From the NCBI GenBank assembly GCA_023429275.1, contig JAEYWB010000332.1, forward strand, positions 1-6,904: 6,904 nucleotides of DNA, read 5' to 3'. Shown here one piece after another: positions 1 to 5,409 of this stretch. The DNA comes from Planctomycetota bacterium (GTDB taxonomy: Bacteria; Planctomycetota; Planctomycetia; Planctomycetales; Planctomycetaceae). Both the position numbers and the translations under genes were made by a program. How positions within the stretch are numbered: the stretch's first letter is position 1; each line of letters starts with the position of its first letter. The notes under the pieces are model-generated. The model was given only the letters and a program-made list of their open reading frames with translations, did no database searches and was not told the DNA's origin.

Positions 1-81
1 GGAGGAGGCCCCGGCGGGACCGGCGACGGTGGCCCCGGAGGAGGGATCGGCGCCGGCGGCGGGGGACAAGGCGAAGGAGGG
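1..81 (+). repeat. Glycine-rich linker coding stretch (low-complexity GGN repeats)
   Basis: The first 27 visible codons encode mostly glycine, with a few Pro, Asp, Thr, Gln and Glu. The DNA is a run of GGN codons. It ends abruptly at NADTRK, where the helical repeats begin. It probably separates an unseen N-terminal region from the toroid domain. Such stretches are prone to length variation between strains. Confidence 0.7.
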
Positions 82-1107
82 AACGCCGACACGCGGAAGG
101 CGATCGAGCGGTCCCTTGCCTGGATCGCCCGGCAGCAGCAGAAGGATGGACACTGGTCGCTGACAGGGCCGTACGACGACGGCGGGACGATCCGGACCGA
201 CACCGGCGCGACCGCGCTCGCCCTTCTCGCCCTTCTCGGCGACGGCAACACGACCCGCGAAGGCCCGCACCAGGCGGCCGTGAAGAACGGGATCGAATGG
301 CTCAAGGGGATCCAGCGGCCGACAGGCGACCTGTTCGATATCGCCGAGCAGGGGAAGGAGGCGCACTACTACTCGCATGCGCAGGGGACCATCGCCCTTT
401 GCGAGGCGCTGGCGCTTTCGGGCGATGAGTCGATCCGGCCGGCGGCGACGAAGGCGGTCAACTTTCTCGTTCAATCCCAGAACCCGAAGCTCGGCGGATG
501 GAAGTACCGGCCGCTCGCGGAGGACGGCATCGGCGACCTTAGCGTCACGGGGTGGGCGCTGATGGCGCTTCACACGGCCCGCATGGCGAGGATCGACGTC
601 CCCCCCGAGGCATTCCTGCTCTCGTCAACCTTCCTCGACTCGGTTCAGATCTCGCCCGACGACGCTTCGCGTTACCGCTACCGGCCCGACGAACCCGCGC
701 AGGAAGCGCAGGACATGTCGATGACCGCCGAGGGACTCCTCTGCCGGCAATGGCTCGGCTGGCCGAAAGAGTACGCTCCGATGAAGAAAGGGACCGAGTT
801 CCTGCTCTCCGAGCGGAATGCTCCGCTCTGGGCGGAAGGACGGCGGAACGTCTACGCCTGGTACTACACGTCGCAGACGCTTCACAACCTTGGCGGCGAC
901 CCCTGGAAGAGCTGGTTCAACCAGGTGGCCCCGCTGATCGTGAAAGCGCAAAATACTTCCGGGAAGAACGGCGGAAGCTGGAATCCCACGCGTCCACGGG
1001 GGGCGTTCCTCGAATGGAGTCACGGTGCCGGCCGGCTCTATTTCACGGTGATGTGCACTCTCATTCTGGAAACGCCGTATCGGCACGCGCCAATCTATGG
1101 AGACTGA
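1..1107 (+). CDS. Squalene-cyclase/prenyltransferase-fold repeat protein, 5' end outside window
   Basis: The reading frame is open from the first base to TGA at 1105-1107, so this is the last 368 residues of a longer protein; the GTG at 280 is internal. Visible residues 1-27 are almost pure Gly with Pro, a flexible linker. From about residue 31 come alpha-toroid repeats typical of squalene/hopene cyclases and prenyltransferase beta subunits: QW-like motifs at 45-52 (QQQKDGHW) and about 158-168 (QSQNPKLGGWK), then YSHAQG at 124-129 and a C-terminal part with YAWYYTSQTLHNLGG, GSWNP and GRLY. By memory this matches a family abundant in planctomycetes. I see no DxDD catalytic motif of hopene cyclases in the visible part, so a true cyclase activity is doubtful; a structural or ligand-binding role is equally possible. 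The missing N-terminus may carry a membrane anchor. The stop lies one base before the regulator start at 1109, suggesting one transcript. Confidence 0.9.
   Translation, partial: GGGPGGTGDGGPGGGIGAGGGGQGEGGNADTRKAIERSLAWIARQQQKDGHWSLTGPYDDGGTIRTDTGATALALLALLGDGNTTREGPHQAAVKNGIEWLKGIQRPTGDLFDIAEQGKEAHYYSHAQGTIALCEALALSGDESIRPAATKAVNFLVQSQNPKLGGWKYRPLAEDGIGDLSVTGWALMALHTARMARIDVPPEAFLLSSTFLDSVQISPDDASRYRYRPDEPAQEAQDMSMTAEGLLCRQWLGWPKEYAPMKKGTEFLLSERNAPLWAEGRRNVYAWYYTSQTLHNLGGDPWKSWFNQVAPLIVKAQNTSGKNGGSWNPTRPRGAFLEWSHGAGRLYFTVMCTLILETPYRHAPIYGD
1099..1102 (+). promoter_or_regulatory. Ribosome binding site deciding the regulator start
   Basis: GGAG lies six bases before the ATG at 1109 and inside the last codons of the upstream gene. 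The alternative ATG at 1097, which would overlap the upstream gene by 11 bp and add four residues, has no purine-rich site before it. This favours 1109 and a TGA-T-ATG junction suited to re-initiation by the same ribosome. Confidence 0.6.
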
Positions 1108-1108
1108 T

Positions 1109-2533
1109 ATGGGGCAGGTGTTGACAGGAGGACAGGTCCTGATCGTCGACGACGAACCGACGATCGCCTGGGCCTTCCAGACGGCGCTTCGCGAAGACGG
1201 ATTCTCCACGAACGTCGCCTCGAGCGCGGAAGACGGTTTCCGCCTTGCGGAAGAGAAGACTCCCGACGTGATCGTGCTCGACGTCCGCCTTCCGGGGATC
1301 GACGGTCTGACGGCGGTCGCGAGGTTCCGCGAGATCGCGCCGCGGGCGCACATCGTGATGATTACCGCGTTCGGCAGCTTCGATGTCGCCGTCAAGGCCG
1401 TCGAATCGGGAGCGTTCGACTACCTCCCGAAGCCGTTCGATCTCGATCAGGCGCTGCTCGTCGTGAAGCGGGCCTACGCTGCGTCGCGTCCTGCCGCCAC
1501 GGTCGTCGAGGCTCAGAGCCTCCCGGCGACGGAGACGCTCATCGGCCGCTCGCATGCCATGCAGCAGGTCTTCAAGCAGATCGCGCTCGTCGCCGACAGC
1601 GACGTGCCGGTGCTCGTGACCGGGGAAAGCGGGACCGGGAAAGAACTCGTCGCCCAGGCAATCCATCGGTGCAGCCAGCGACGCGACCGGCCGTTCGTCC
1701 CGGTCTGCGTCGCGGCGTTCAATGCGACCGTTCTCGAAAGCGAACTCTTCGGTCACGTGAAGGGAGCATTCACCGGCGCCGACCGGGAGCGGGTCGGAGT
1801 TCTCGACCTCGCGGAGGGGGGAACGGTCCTGCTGGACGAAGTGGGAGATATTCCCCTGCCGCAGCAGGTGAAGCTCCTGCGCGCCATCGAACGGCGCGAG
1901 GTGACCCCTGTCGGCTCCGGGATGCCGCACCAGGCGGACTTCCGGGTCATCGCGGCGACGAATCGCCCGCTTCTCGATCTCGTGACGCGGCGCGAGTTCC
2001 GCGAAGACCTGTACTTCCGGCTCAAGGTGTTCCAGATCGAACTGCCACCGCTCCGCGACCGTCGCGAAGACATCCCGCTCCTGGCGGAATACTTCGTCCG
2101 CCGGATCTCGTCGCAGAGGCCGAAGACCCTCTCGGCCGACGCGGTGGCGGAGCTCAGCGGGCGGAACTGGTATGGAAACGTCCGCGAGCTGAGGAACGCC
2201 GTCGAGCACGCGGCGATCGTGTCGCGGACCGACGTCGTCGGCGTCGAGTCGCTTCCTCCGCCGCTCCCACCGCACCGGACGGCCGATCTTCCGGAGGCGA
2301 CCGACTGGCGGGCGGCGTTCCACCAGTGGTGCCGCGAGCGGGCGACCGACCTGCAGGGGACGGAGTCGCCACAGCTTTACGACGCCTACCTCGCCGAAAC
2401 GGAACCGGTGCTGCTCGAAGAGGCCCTGGAAACCTGCGGCGGCAACCGCGCCGCAACCGCGCGTCTCCTGGGAATTCACCGGGCCACGCTCCGCGAGAAG
2501 CTCCGCCGGTATCGGGGGCAGGAGGAAGAGTAG
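1109..2533 (+). CDS. Sigma-54-dependent response regulator, NtrC family
   Basis: A complete three-domain regulator of 474 residues. The N-terminal receiver (about 9-125) has the acidic pair D14-D15, phospho-acceptor D58 in VLDVRLPG, T86 and K108, so it should accept phosphate from a histidine kinase. The AAA+ domain has Walker A GESGTGKE (172-179), an intact sigma-54-contacting GAFTGA loop (219-224), Walker B GTVLLDEVGD (238-247) and the YFRL/LPPLRDR region. The usual WPGNVREL reads WYGNVREL (354-361). A C-terminal Fis-type helix-turn-helix (about 446-468, from NRAATARLLG) binds DNA. It should act as a phosphorylation-switched ATPase that opens promoters bound by RNA polymerase-sigma-54. No kinase gene is in the window, so partner and targets are unknown; the tight link to the cyclase-like gene suggests co-expression. 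The ATG at 1097 is an alternative start. Confidence 0.96.
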   Translation: MGQVLTGGQVLIVDDEPTIAWAFQTALREDGFSTNVASSAEDGFRLAEEKTPDVIVLDVRLPGIDGLTAVARFREIAPRAHIVMITAFGSFDVAVKAVESGAFDYLPKPFDLDQALLVVKRAYAASRPAATVVEAQSLPATETLIGRSHAMQQVFKQIALVADSDVPVLVTGESGTGKELVAQAIHRCSQRRDRPFVPVCVAAFNATVLESELFGHVKGAFTGADRERVGVLDLAEGGTVLLDEVGDIPLPQQVKLLRAIERREVTPVGSGMPHQADFRVIAATNRPLLDLVTRREFREDLYFRLKVFQIELPPLRDRREDIPLLAEYFVRRISSQRPKTLSADAVAELSGRNWYGNVRELRNAVEHAAIVSRTDVVGVESLPPPLPPHRTADLPEATDWRAAFHQWCRERATDLQGTESPQLYDAYLAETEPVLLEEALETCGGNRAATARLLGIHRATLREKLRRYRGQEEE

Positions 2534-2567
2534 TGTTTTGGCACAGCTAGGACTTGGGGTTCGTTCG

Positions 2568-2625
2568 ATTAGCCGGAACGCGCCAGCGTCCGGTTCGAAC
2601 CGGGGGCTAGCGCCCGCCGGCTAAT
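2568..2625. repeat. 58-bp imperfect palindrome, REP-like or terminator
   Basis: The element is symmetric about 2596/2597. Nine outer bases, ATTAGCCGG (2568-2576), pair with CCGGCTAAT (2617-2625). GCGC (2580-2583) pairs with 2610-2613, AGC with GCT, and the centre is a perfect 14-bp palindrome, CCGGTTCGAACCGG (2590-2603). In all, 23 of 29 pairs match, plus one G-U. It begins 34 bp after the regulator stop, so it could end that transcript, but no T-run follows on either strand. Its length and symmetry fit a dispersed palindromic (REP-like) repeat better. Copy number cannot be judged from this window. Confidence 0.75.
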
Positions 2626-2704
2626 GGACGCAACCCAAAATCCTTCGTGTGACAAAGCAGTAGTGCGATTGAAGGGACGCGGCCGAGCGCCCCTTGCATC
2701 TTTC

Positions 2705-2884
2705 CATCCGTTCGCAACGGATGTCGTCACGCATCTCTGAGCCCCAGGAAGATCCTGGGGCATCGACCGGGCGATGCTCGCAGGATCGATCTCCCGCGAC
2801 CGCTCGTTGAGCGAATGCGCCCGTACGACGGTCCGATCGCGAGGCCGCCGAGTTCGCTCTGTCGGCGGGTTCGGGATTGTCCCG
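2705..2884. repeat. Row of six short perfect hairpins
   Basis: Six perfect inverted repeats lie within 180 bp. They are 2705-2723 (8-bp stem, 3-nt loop), 2742-2760 (8-bp, 3-nt, CCCCAGGA/TCCTGGGG), 2760-2777 (6-bp, 6-nt), 2801-2813 (5-bp, 3-nt), 2845-2868 (7-bp, 10-nt, CCGCCGA/TCGGCGG) and 2872-2884 (5-bp, 3-nt). The first two are strong; the 5-bp ones alone could be chance. Together they may be a structured non-coding RNA or an untranslated leader, but no known RNA family is recognised. Confidence 0.45.
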
Positions 2885-2912
2885 CTGTCCCTCCCCTCTA
2901 CACTTCCAGGCA

Positions 2913-2943
2913 GAGGAAAGACTCTTTCTCAACGCTCGAGCGT
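2913..2943. repeat. Bulged hairpin next to a 12-bp perfect palindrome
   Basis: GAGGAAAG (2913-2920) pairs with CTTTCTC (2924-2930) through one bulged G and an ACT loop. One base later comes ACGCTCGAGCGT (2932-2943), a perfect 12-bp palindrome, directly followed by CACGTG (2944-2949). A perfect palindrome of this length could be a dimeric repressor site, about 180 bp before the membrane-protein gene. No regulator is identified for it. Confidence 0.35.
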
Positions 2944-3123
2944 CACGTGCCTCCTCTCTCCTTTGAGCACGATCTCTATCTGACGCTCTTCATCTCGAAC
3001 GGCGGGGGTTGGTGACGTCCACGCGACGAGTTCGCCTTCCTGGGTTCCGGTTCAGGATCGCTTTCACCTCGTCTCCATGCGTGAGCCGTTCCCGAACAAT
3101 TTCCTCCCGCGCGAGATCTCTCG

Positions 3124-3468
3124 ATGTCTACCTCTCCGCCCCCGTCGACCTCGATCGGTGTCGTTTTCAGTCGAATCTTCTGGATGCTGATCGGACCGCT
3201 GATGCTTGTCTTGGTTCTCTATCGATCCGCCGATCGCGGCGGTGGATGGGTCACATCGACGGACATCTTCTACTTCATTGTCCTGGCAGCTCTCCCGGTG
3301 ACCCGCTGGGTTGAATTCCTGGGTGGGGATCCGCGCACATCGACGGGTGAACCGGCGAGCATCGATCACTTCAGGAGGTACGCCAGTGTCACAATCCTGC
3401 TCGGCGTGGCCGTCTGGGTGGCCGCAAAGCTGATTTCGAGCGCTGGTCCCATCGGCAACGGGGCCTGA
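3124..3468 (+). CDS. Small integral membrane protein, three predicted helices, unknown function
   Basis: A 114-residue protein that I do not recognise. After a Ser/Pro-rich start come three hydrophobic segments: about residues 14-33 (IFWMLIGPLMLVLVLY), 46-66 (IFYFIVLAALPVTRWVEFL) and 86-104 (ASVTILLGVAVWVAAKLI). A polar loop (67-85) with GGDPRTSTGEP separates the second and third, so it should sit in the cytoplasmic membrane. The charged WVEFLGGDP after helix 2 is the most motif-like part. The ATG at 3124 has only a weak purine stretch (CGAGA, 3112-3116) ahead of it. Hydrophobic periodicity and the stem-loop after the stop favour a real gene. It stands alone, so context gives no function. Confidence 0.75.
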   Translation: MSTSPPPSTSIGVVFSRIFWMLIGPLMLVLVLYRSADRGGGWVTSTDIFYFIVLAALPVTRWVEFLGGDPRTSTGEPASIDHFRRYASVTILLGVAVWVAAKLISSAGPIGNGA

Positions 3469-3490
3469 TCCCTTACCTGCGGCGACTTCC

Positions 3491-3536
3491 GGAAGCTTTC
3501 ACCGGGTCGGGGCGGTGGACCAGCTTTCCCGGTTTT
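3491..3536 (+). terminator. Candidate terminator of the membrane-protein gene
   Basis: Starting 22 bp after the stop, GGAAGCT (3491-3497) pairs with AGCTTTC (3522-3528) with one G-U. Inside it CACCG (3500-3504) pairs with CGGTG (3513-3517). TTTT follows at 3533-3536 after five bases. The two-part stem and short T-run make it a plausible but imperfect intrinsic terminator. Confidence 0.35.
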
Positions 3537-3589
3537 CCTGAGCCACAAACGCGGAACAATCGGAGTATTCGGGCGCGAGGCCCCTTGCA

Positions 3590-3629
3590 ATGACGCTTCC
3601 TGTCGTCATGTTGCCGGGAGTCGACCCGG
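3590..3629 (+). repeat. Two tandem stem-loops upstream of the 84-residue gene
   Basis: ATGACG (3590-3595) pairs with CGTCAT (3604-3609) over an 8-nt loop. Four bases later CCGGG (3614-3618) pairs with CCCGG (3625-3629) over a 6-nt loop. They sit 80-120 bp before the start codon and may belong to its leader. Stems of 5-6 bp are common in GC-rich DNA, so confidence is limited. Confidence 0.3.
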
Positions 3630-3648
3630 GAGCGACCTACGGTTGAAT

Positions 3649-3691
3649 CGGACTACGTGCGGACATTCCGTGTGAGTCCGTCCCAAGTCCG
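3649..3691 (+). promoter_or_regulatory. Nested stem-loop just ahead of the 84-residue gene
   Basis: CGGACT (3649-3654) pairs perfectly with AGTCCG (3686-3691). Inside, CGGAC (3660-3664) pairs with GTCCG (3676-3680). The two stems are separated by a symmetric 5x5 internal loop, with an 11-nt apical loop. The structure ends 19 bases before the ATG at 3711. It could be a leader element controlling translation or an operator made of two nested half-sites. It also covers the alternative GTG at 3657, which argues against that start. Confidence 0.4.
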
Positions 3692-3710
3692 CCTGACGAC
3701 GAGTAATGCC

Positions 3711-3965
3711 ATGTCTGGTTCGAACGAGACCAATGTGACCGCCGCCACGACCCCGGCCGCTCCGTTCGTGGATCGCCGCCGTTCGGCCGAAACGGGGAAC
3801 CCGGGTGTCGAACGCCGTCAGTTCCAGGACGCTCGCAGCTACACGCGTCCGGAAGTCGCCGAGCTCGCCGCCGCAGTCGACCGTTACAAGCTCGTCCACC
3901 GCCGCCGGTTCATCACGTTTGAAGAGCTCTACGGCGTGATCGAGTCGCTCGGATATCACAAGTAA
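3711..3965 (+). CDS. Small conserved-looking protein with basic C-terminal helix region, unknown function
   Basis: An 84-residue soluble protein. Residues 1-33 are Ser/Thr/Ala-rich and probably disordered. From about 34 a dense block reads ERRQF, RSYTRPEVAELAAAVDRYK (43-60), HRRRF (63-67) and ITFEELYGVIESLGYHK to the end. The second half predicts as two amphipathic helices joined by a basic HRRRF turn, which suggests binding to nucleic acid or a protein partner; that is inference. I recall similar short proteins in planctomycete genomes but know no function for them. The ATG at 3711 was chosen because the block is intact and a GTG at 3657 would add 18 residues unlike the rest and start inside a stem-loop. 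Neither start has a clear ribosome site. A convergent spacer follows. Confidence 0.8.
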   Translation: MSGSNETNVTAATTPAAPFVDRRRSAETGNPGVERRQFQDARSYTRPEVAELAAAVDRYKLVHRRRFITFEELYGVIESLGYHK

Positions 3966-3980
3966 GGTTCCGTACGACCT

Positions 3981-4002
3981 CACTGCGTTCTGCCCTGCAG
4001 TG
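3981..4002 (+). terminator. Weak stem-loop after the 84-residue gene
   Basis: CACTGC (3981-3986) pairs with GCAGTG (3997-4002) over a 10-nt loop, 15 bp after the stop. There is no T-run. Its position fits a transcript-end structure for the + strand gene, but the stem is short. Confidence 0.25.
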
Positions 4003-4081
4003 TGCGATGTCGTGAACGGCTCTCTGAACCAGAAGGGTGTGCGCCTGCGAGAAGTCGCACCCCGGAGCCGGAACCGATCGA

Positions 4082-4125
4082 GAGCGTCGGCCACCGGCCC
4101 ATTGCTGGCACGGGAGCCGACGCTC
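4082..4125. terminator. 10-bp inverted repeat between convergent genes, possible two-way terminator
   Basis: GAGCGTCGGC (4082-4091) and GCCGACGCTC (4116-4125) are perfect inverted arms around a 24-nt loop. It lies 116 bp past the + strand stop (3965) and 33 bp past the minus-strand EF-hand stop (4159), where a shared terminator is expected. The long loop and lack of a T-run make it atypical. A smaller 5-bp stem with a GAAG loop sits at 4046-4059. Confidence 0.4.
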
Positions 4126-4158
4126 GCTCGTTCCGCCTGAACGGCCGATCTCTTACCT

Positions 4159-5268
4159 CTACCTCGGCGCGAACGCCTTGGCGTAGTTCGCGTGGAAATC
4201 CGCCTGCGACATGTCTTTCGAGATGTCGATCCCCTTCTCTTTGAATCCCGGACCGACGCGGCGGCTGTTGCCCCATTCGTCCGGGTTGATCATCCCGTCC
4301 TTGTTCCGATCGAGCGTCTCGAATGTCTGACGCGAGGCGGCCGTCCCGAGTGTGTTACCCGATGAGGCGGACGCAGGGAGGGCTGGAGGCGCAGGGGGCT
4401 GGCCGACCGGTCCCGGCGGCGTCGGACCACCGGATCCCATCGGCCGCGACGTCGCGGTGCCGGACGTGCCCGTTCCGGAAGCCACAGTTCCGGACGCCGC
4501 GAGATCCTTGGTCTGATCAAACTCGGCCGACGTCACCATGCCGTCGCCGTTGAGGTCCCGCGGAGCAAAATCTGCGGCCAGCCGCTTTCCCGCACGCCAT
4601 TCGCGGAACGTCAGCTGGGCGTCCTGATCGAGGTCGAGGGCCCGAAACTCGCTCGATCCGCCACGTGAGCGGTCGTTCCGTCCGCCGCCGCTACTCGGGG
4701 CGGGCTCGCTTCCCGGTGTCGGCAGCGGCGTGGGAGCGAGAATCGTCTCAGCGGTCCGGGCGCGAAGGTGGTCGACGAGCCTGGGCGCGCTGGCGTCAAA
4801 GAGTTCCCGCTTCAGCCCCTCGGTGACGTCGAGCTTCTCCTTGGTGATCCACTCCCGGATCGGTGCGGGAACCTTCTCGAGTTCCGCCGGCGAGAGAACC
4901 TGGTCCCCATCCTTGTCGTAGTAGCGGAAGACCGCAGGATGTCCCGCGGCCGGTGGAGTGCCGGGCGCCGGCGTTCCCCCGGGAGCAGGGGGAGGAAACG
5001 GCACACCGGGAAGGCCCGGAGGAGGACCGGGAAGCGGCCGTCCCCCCGGAAGCGGAGCGAGTCCGGGAACGGCAGGCGGCGTCACGGCACCTGGCCCCGG
5101 GGGCGTGACAGGTGGAGCGACGGCCCCGGGACCTGCTGGAGCAGGAGACGGGGCTTCGGCGGGGGCGGCTGGCTTTTCGGGGAGAGCGTTCTCCTGAGCG
5201 GTCACTGAACCAGTCACGAGGACCAGGCTCAGGGCCGCAACGGAGGGACGGGCGAAGAGCGGACGCAT
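4159..5268 (-). CDS. Secreted proline-rich protein with four EF-hand calcium-binding loops
   Basis: A 369-residue exported protein. Residues 1-24 form a signal peptide: basic start (MRPLFAR), hydrophobic AALSLVLV, likely cut after VTA at 24. Residues 28-112 are a Pro/Ala/Gly-rich segment. Canonical 12-residue EF-hand loops follow at D118-E129, D212-E223, D238-E249 and D320-E331, each with acidic or Asn side chains at positions 1, 3 and 5 and Glu at 12. A fifth, degenerate one (about 346-357) closes the protein. Loops 2 and 3 are a close pair; loops 1 and 4 are separated by a Ser/Gly/Pro linker (185-206) and a Gly/Thr/Ser/Pro linker (258-312). The likely role is calcium binding outside the cytoplasm, perhaps structural; no enzymatic domain is visible. 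The start at 5268 was chosen over an upstream ATG at 5346 because it begins the signal peptide and has AGGAA six bases ahead. Pro/Gly repeats may vary in length between strains. Confidence 0.9.
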   Translation of the reverse strand: MRPLFARPSVAALSLVLVTGSVTAQENALPEKPAAPAEAPSPAPAGPGAVAPPVTPPGPGAVTPPAVPGLAPLPGGRPLPGPPPGLPGVPFPPPAPGGTPAPGTPPAAGHPAVFRYYDKDGDQVLSPAELEKVPAPIREWITKEKLDVTEGLKRELFDASAPRLVDHLRARTAETILAPTPLPTPGSEPAPSSGGGRNDRSRGGSSEFRALDLDQDAQLTFREWRAGKRLAADFAPRDLNGDGMVTSAEFDQTKDLAASGTVASGTGTSGTATSRPMGSGGPTPPGPVGQPPAPPALPASASSGNTLGTAASRQTFETLDRNKDGMINPDEWGNSRRVGPGFKEKGIDISKDMSQADFHANYAKAFAPR

Positions 5269-5274
5269 GTCAGG

Positions 5275-5279
5275 TTCCT
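5275..5279 (-). promoter_or_regulatory. Ribosome binding site of the EF-hand gene
   Basis: Read on the minus strand, AGGAA lies six bases before the ATG at 5268-5266. It fixes the start at the signal peptide rather than the longer frame beginning at 5346. Confidence 0.65.
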
Positions 5280-5310
5280 TGACGCAAACACTTGCGCAAC
5301 GGCTCGATGC

Positions 5311-5351
5311 GCCGGCCACAAGGAGACCGGCTCCGGGTGCAAGCATCCCGG
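5311..5351 (-). other. Two adjacent stem-loops between hisI and the EF-hand gene
   Basis: On the minus strand, a 7-bp stem with one bulge (5351-5333, CCGGGATG/CACCCGG, CTTG loop) is directly followed by a 5-bp stem (5331-5311, GCCGG/CCGGC). They lie about 60 bp after the hisI stop and before the EF-hand start. They could end the hisI transcript or belong to the EF-hand leader. No T-run follows. Confidence 0.25.
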
Positions 5352-5409
5352 ACGGAGAGAGTGTTGCCTACGCCAGTTTACGCCCGCCGCAGAAATCGGC
5401 GAAAGATCT

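Larger units (their letters stand above)
2534..3123. other. 590-bp spacer without a convincing gene, rich in inverted repeats
   Basis: Short open frames exist on both strands, but their translations are rich in Arg and Ser without recognisable motifs and none has a good ribosome site. The spacer holds a 58-bp palindrome (2568-2625), a row of short hairpins (2705-2884), a bulged hairpin (2913-2930) and a 12-bp perfect palindrome (2932-2943) directly followed by CACGTG (2944-2949). From 2950 to 3123 I see nothing firm apart from the likely leader of the next gene. Confidence 0.6.

Noticed and set aside
625..1395. Minus-strand open frame across the end of the cyclase-like gene and the receiver domain
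   Set aside because: It overlaps two well-supported + strand genes and has low-complexity, motif-free translation.
1061..2479. Long minus-strand open frame (472 codons) opposite the response regulator
   Set aside because: It is the antisense shadow of a strongly conserved regulator in GC-rich DNA. Its translation is Arg-rich with no motif.
2539..2557. TGGCAC at 2539-2544, resembling a sigma-54 -24 element, interesting beside an NtrC-type gene
   Set aside because: At the required spacing (10 bases after GG) the sequence reads AC instead of GC, and the nearby TTGG is about four bases too far.
2590..2606. GGTTCGAACC resembling a tRNA T-arm
   Set aside because: It is the core of a 58-bp symmetric palindrome, and no acceptor, D-arm or anticodon arm can be placed upstream.
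2911..2930. GAGGAAAG followed by ACTC, reminiscent of the RNase P RNA P4 region
   Set aside because: The continuation does not match and the partner ACAGA-type region is absent at any suitable distance.
2774..3015. Two overlapping small + strand open frames in the spacer
   Set aside because: Ser/Arg-rich translations without motifs or ribosome sites, overlapping a hairpin-dense region.
3657..3710. GTG at 3657 as the start of the 84-residue gene
   Set aside because: It would place the start inside a stable nested stem-loop and add 18 residues unlike the rest, with no ribosome site.
3606..4094. Minus-strand 162-codon open frame opposite the 84-residue gene
   Set aside because: Antisense shadow. 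It also runs through the stem-loop leader and convergent spacer, and shows no motif.
4768..5208. Plus-strand 146-codon open frame inside the EF-hand gene
   Set aside because: Arg/Gly-rich shadow opposite the Pro/Gly-rich segment; the minus frame has a signal peptide and four EF-hand loops.
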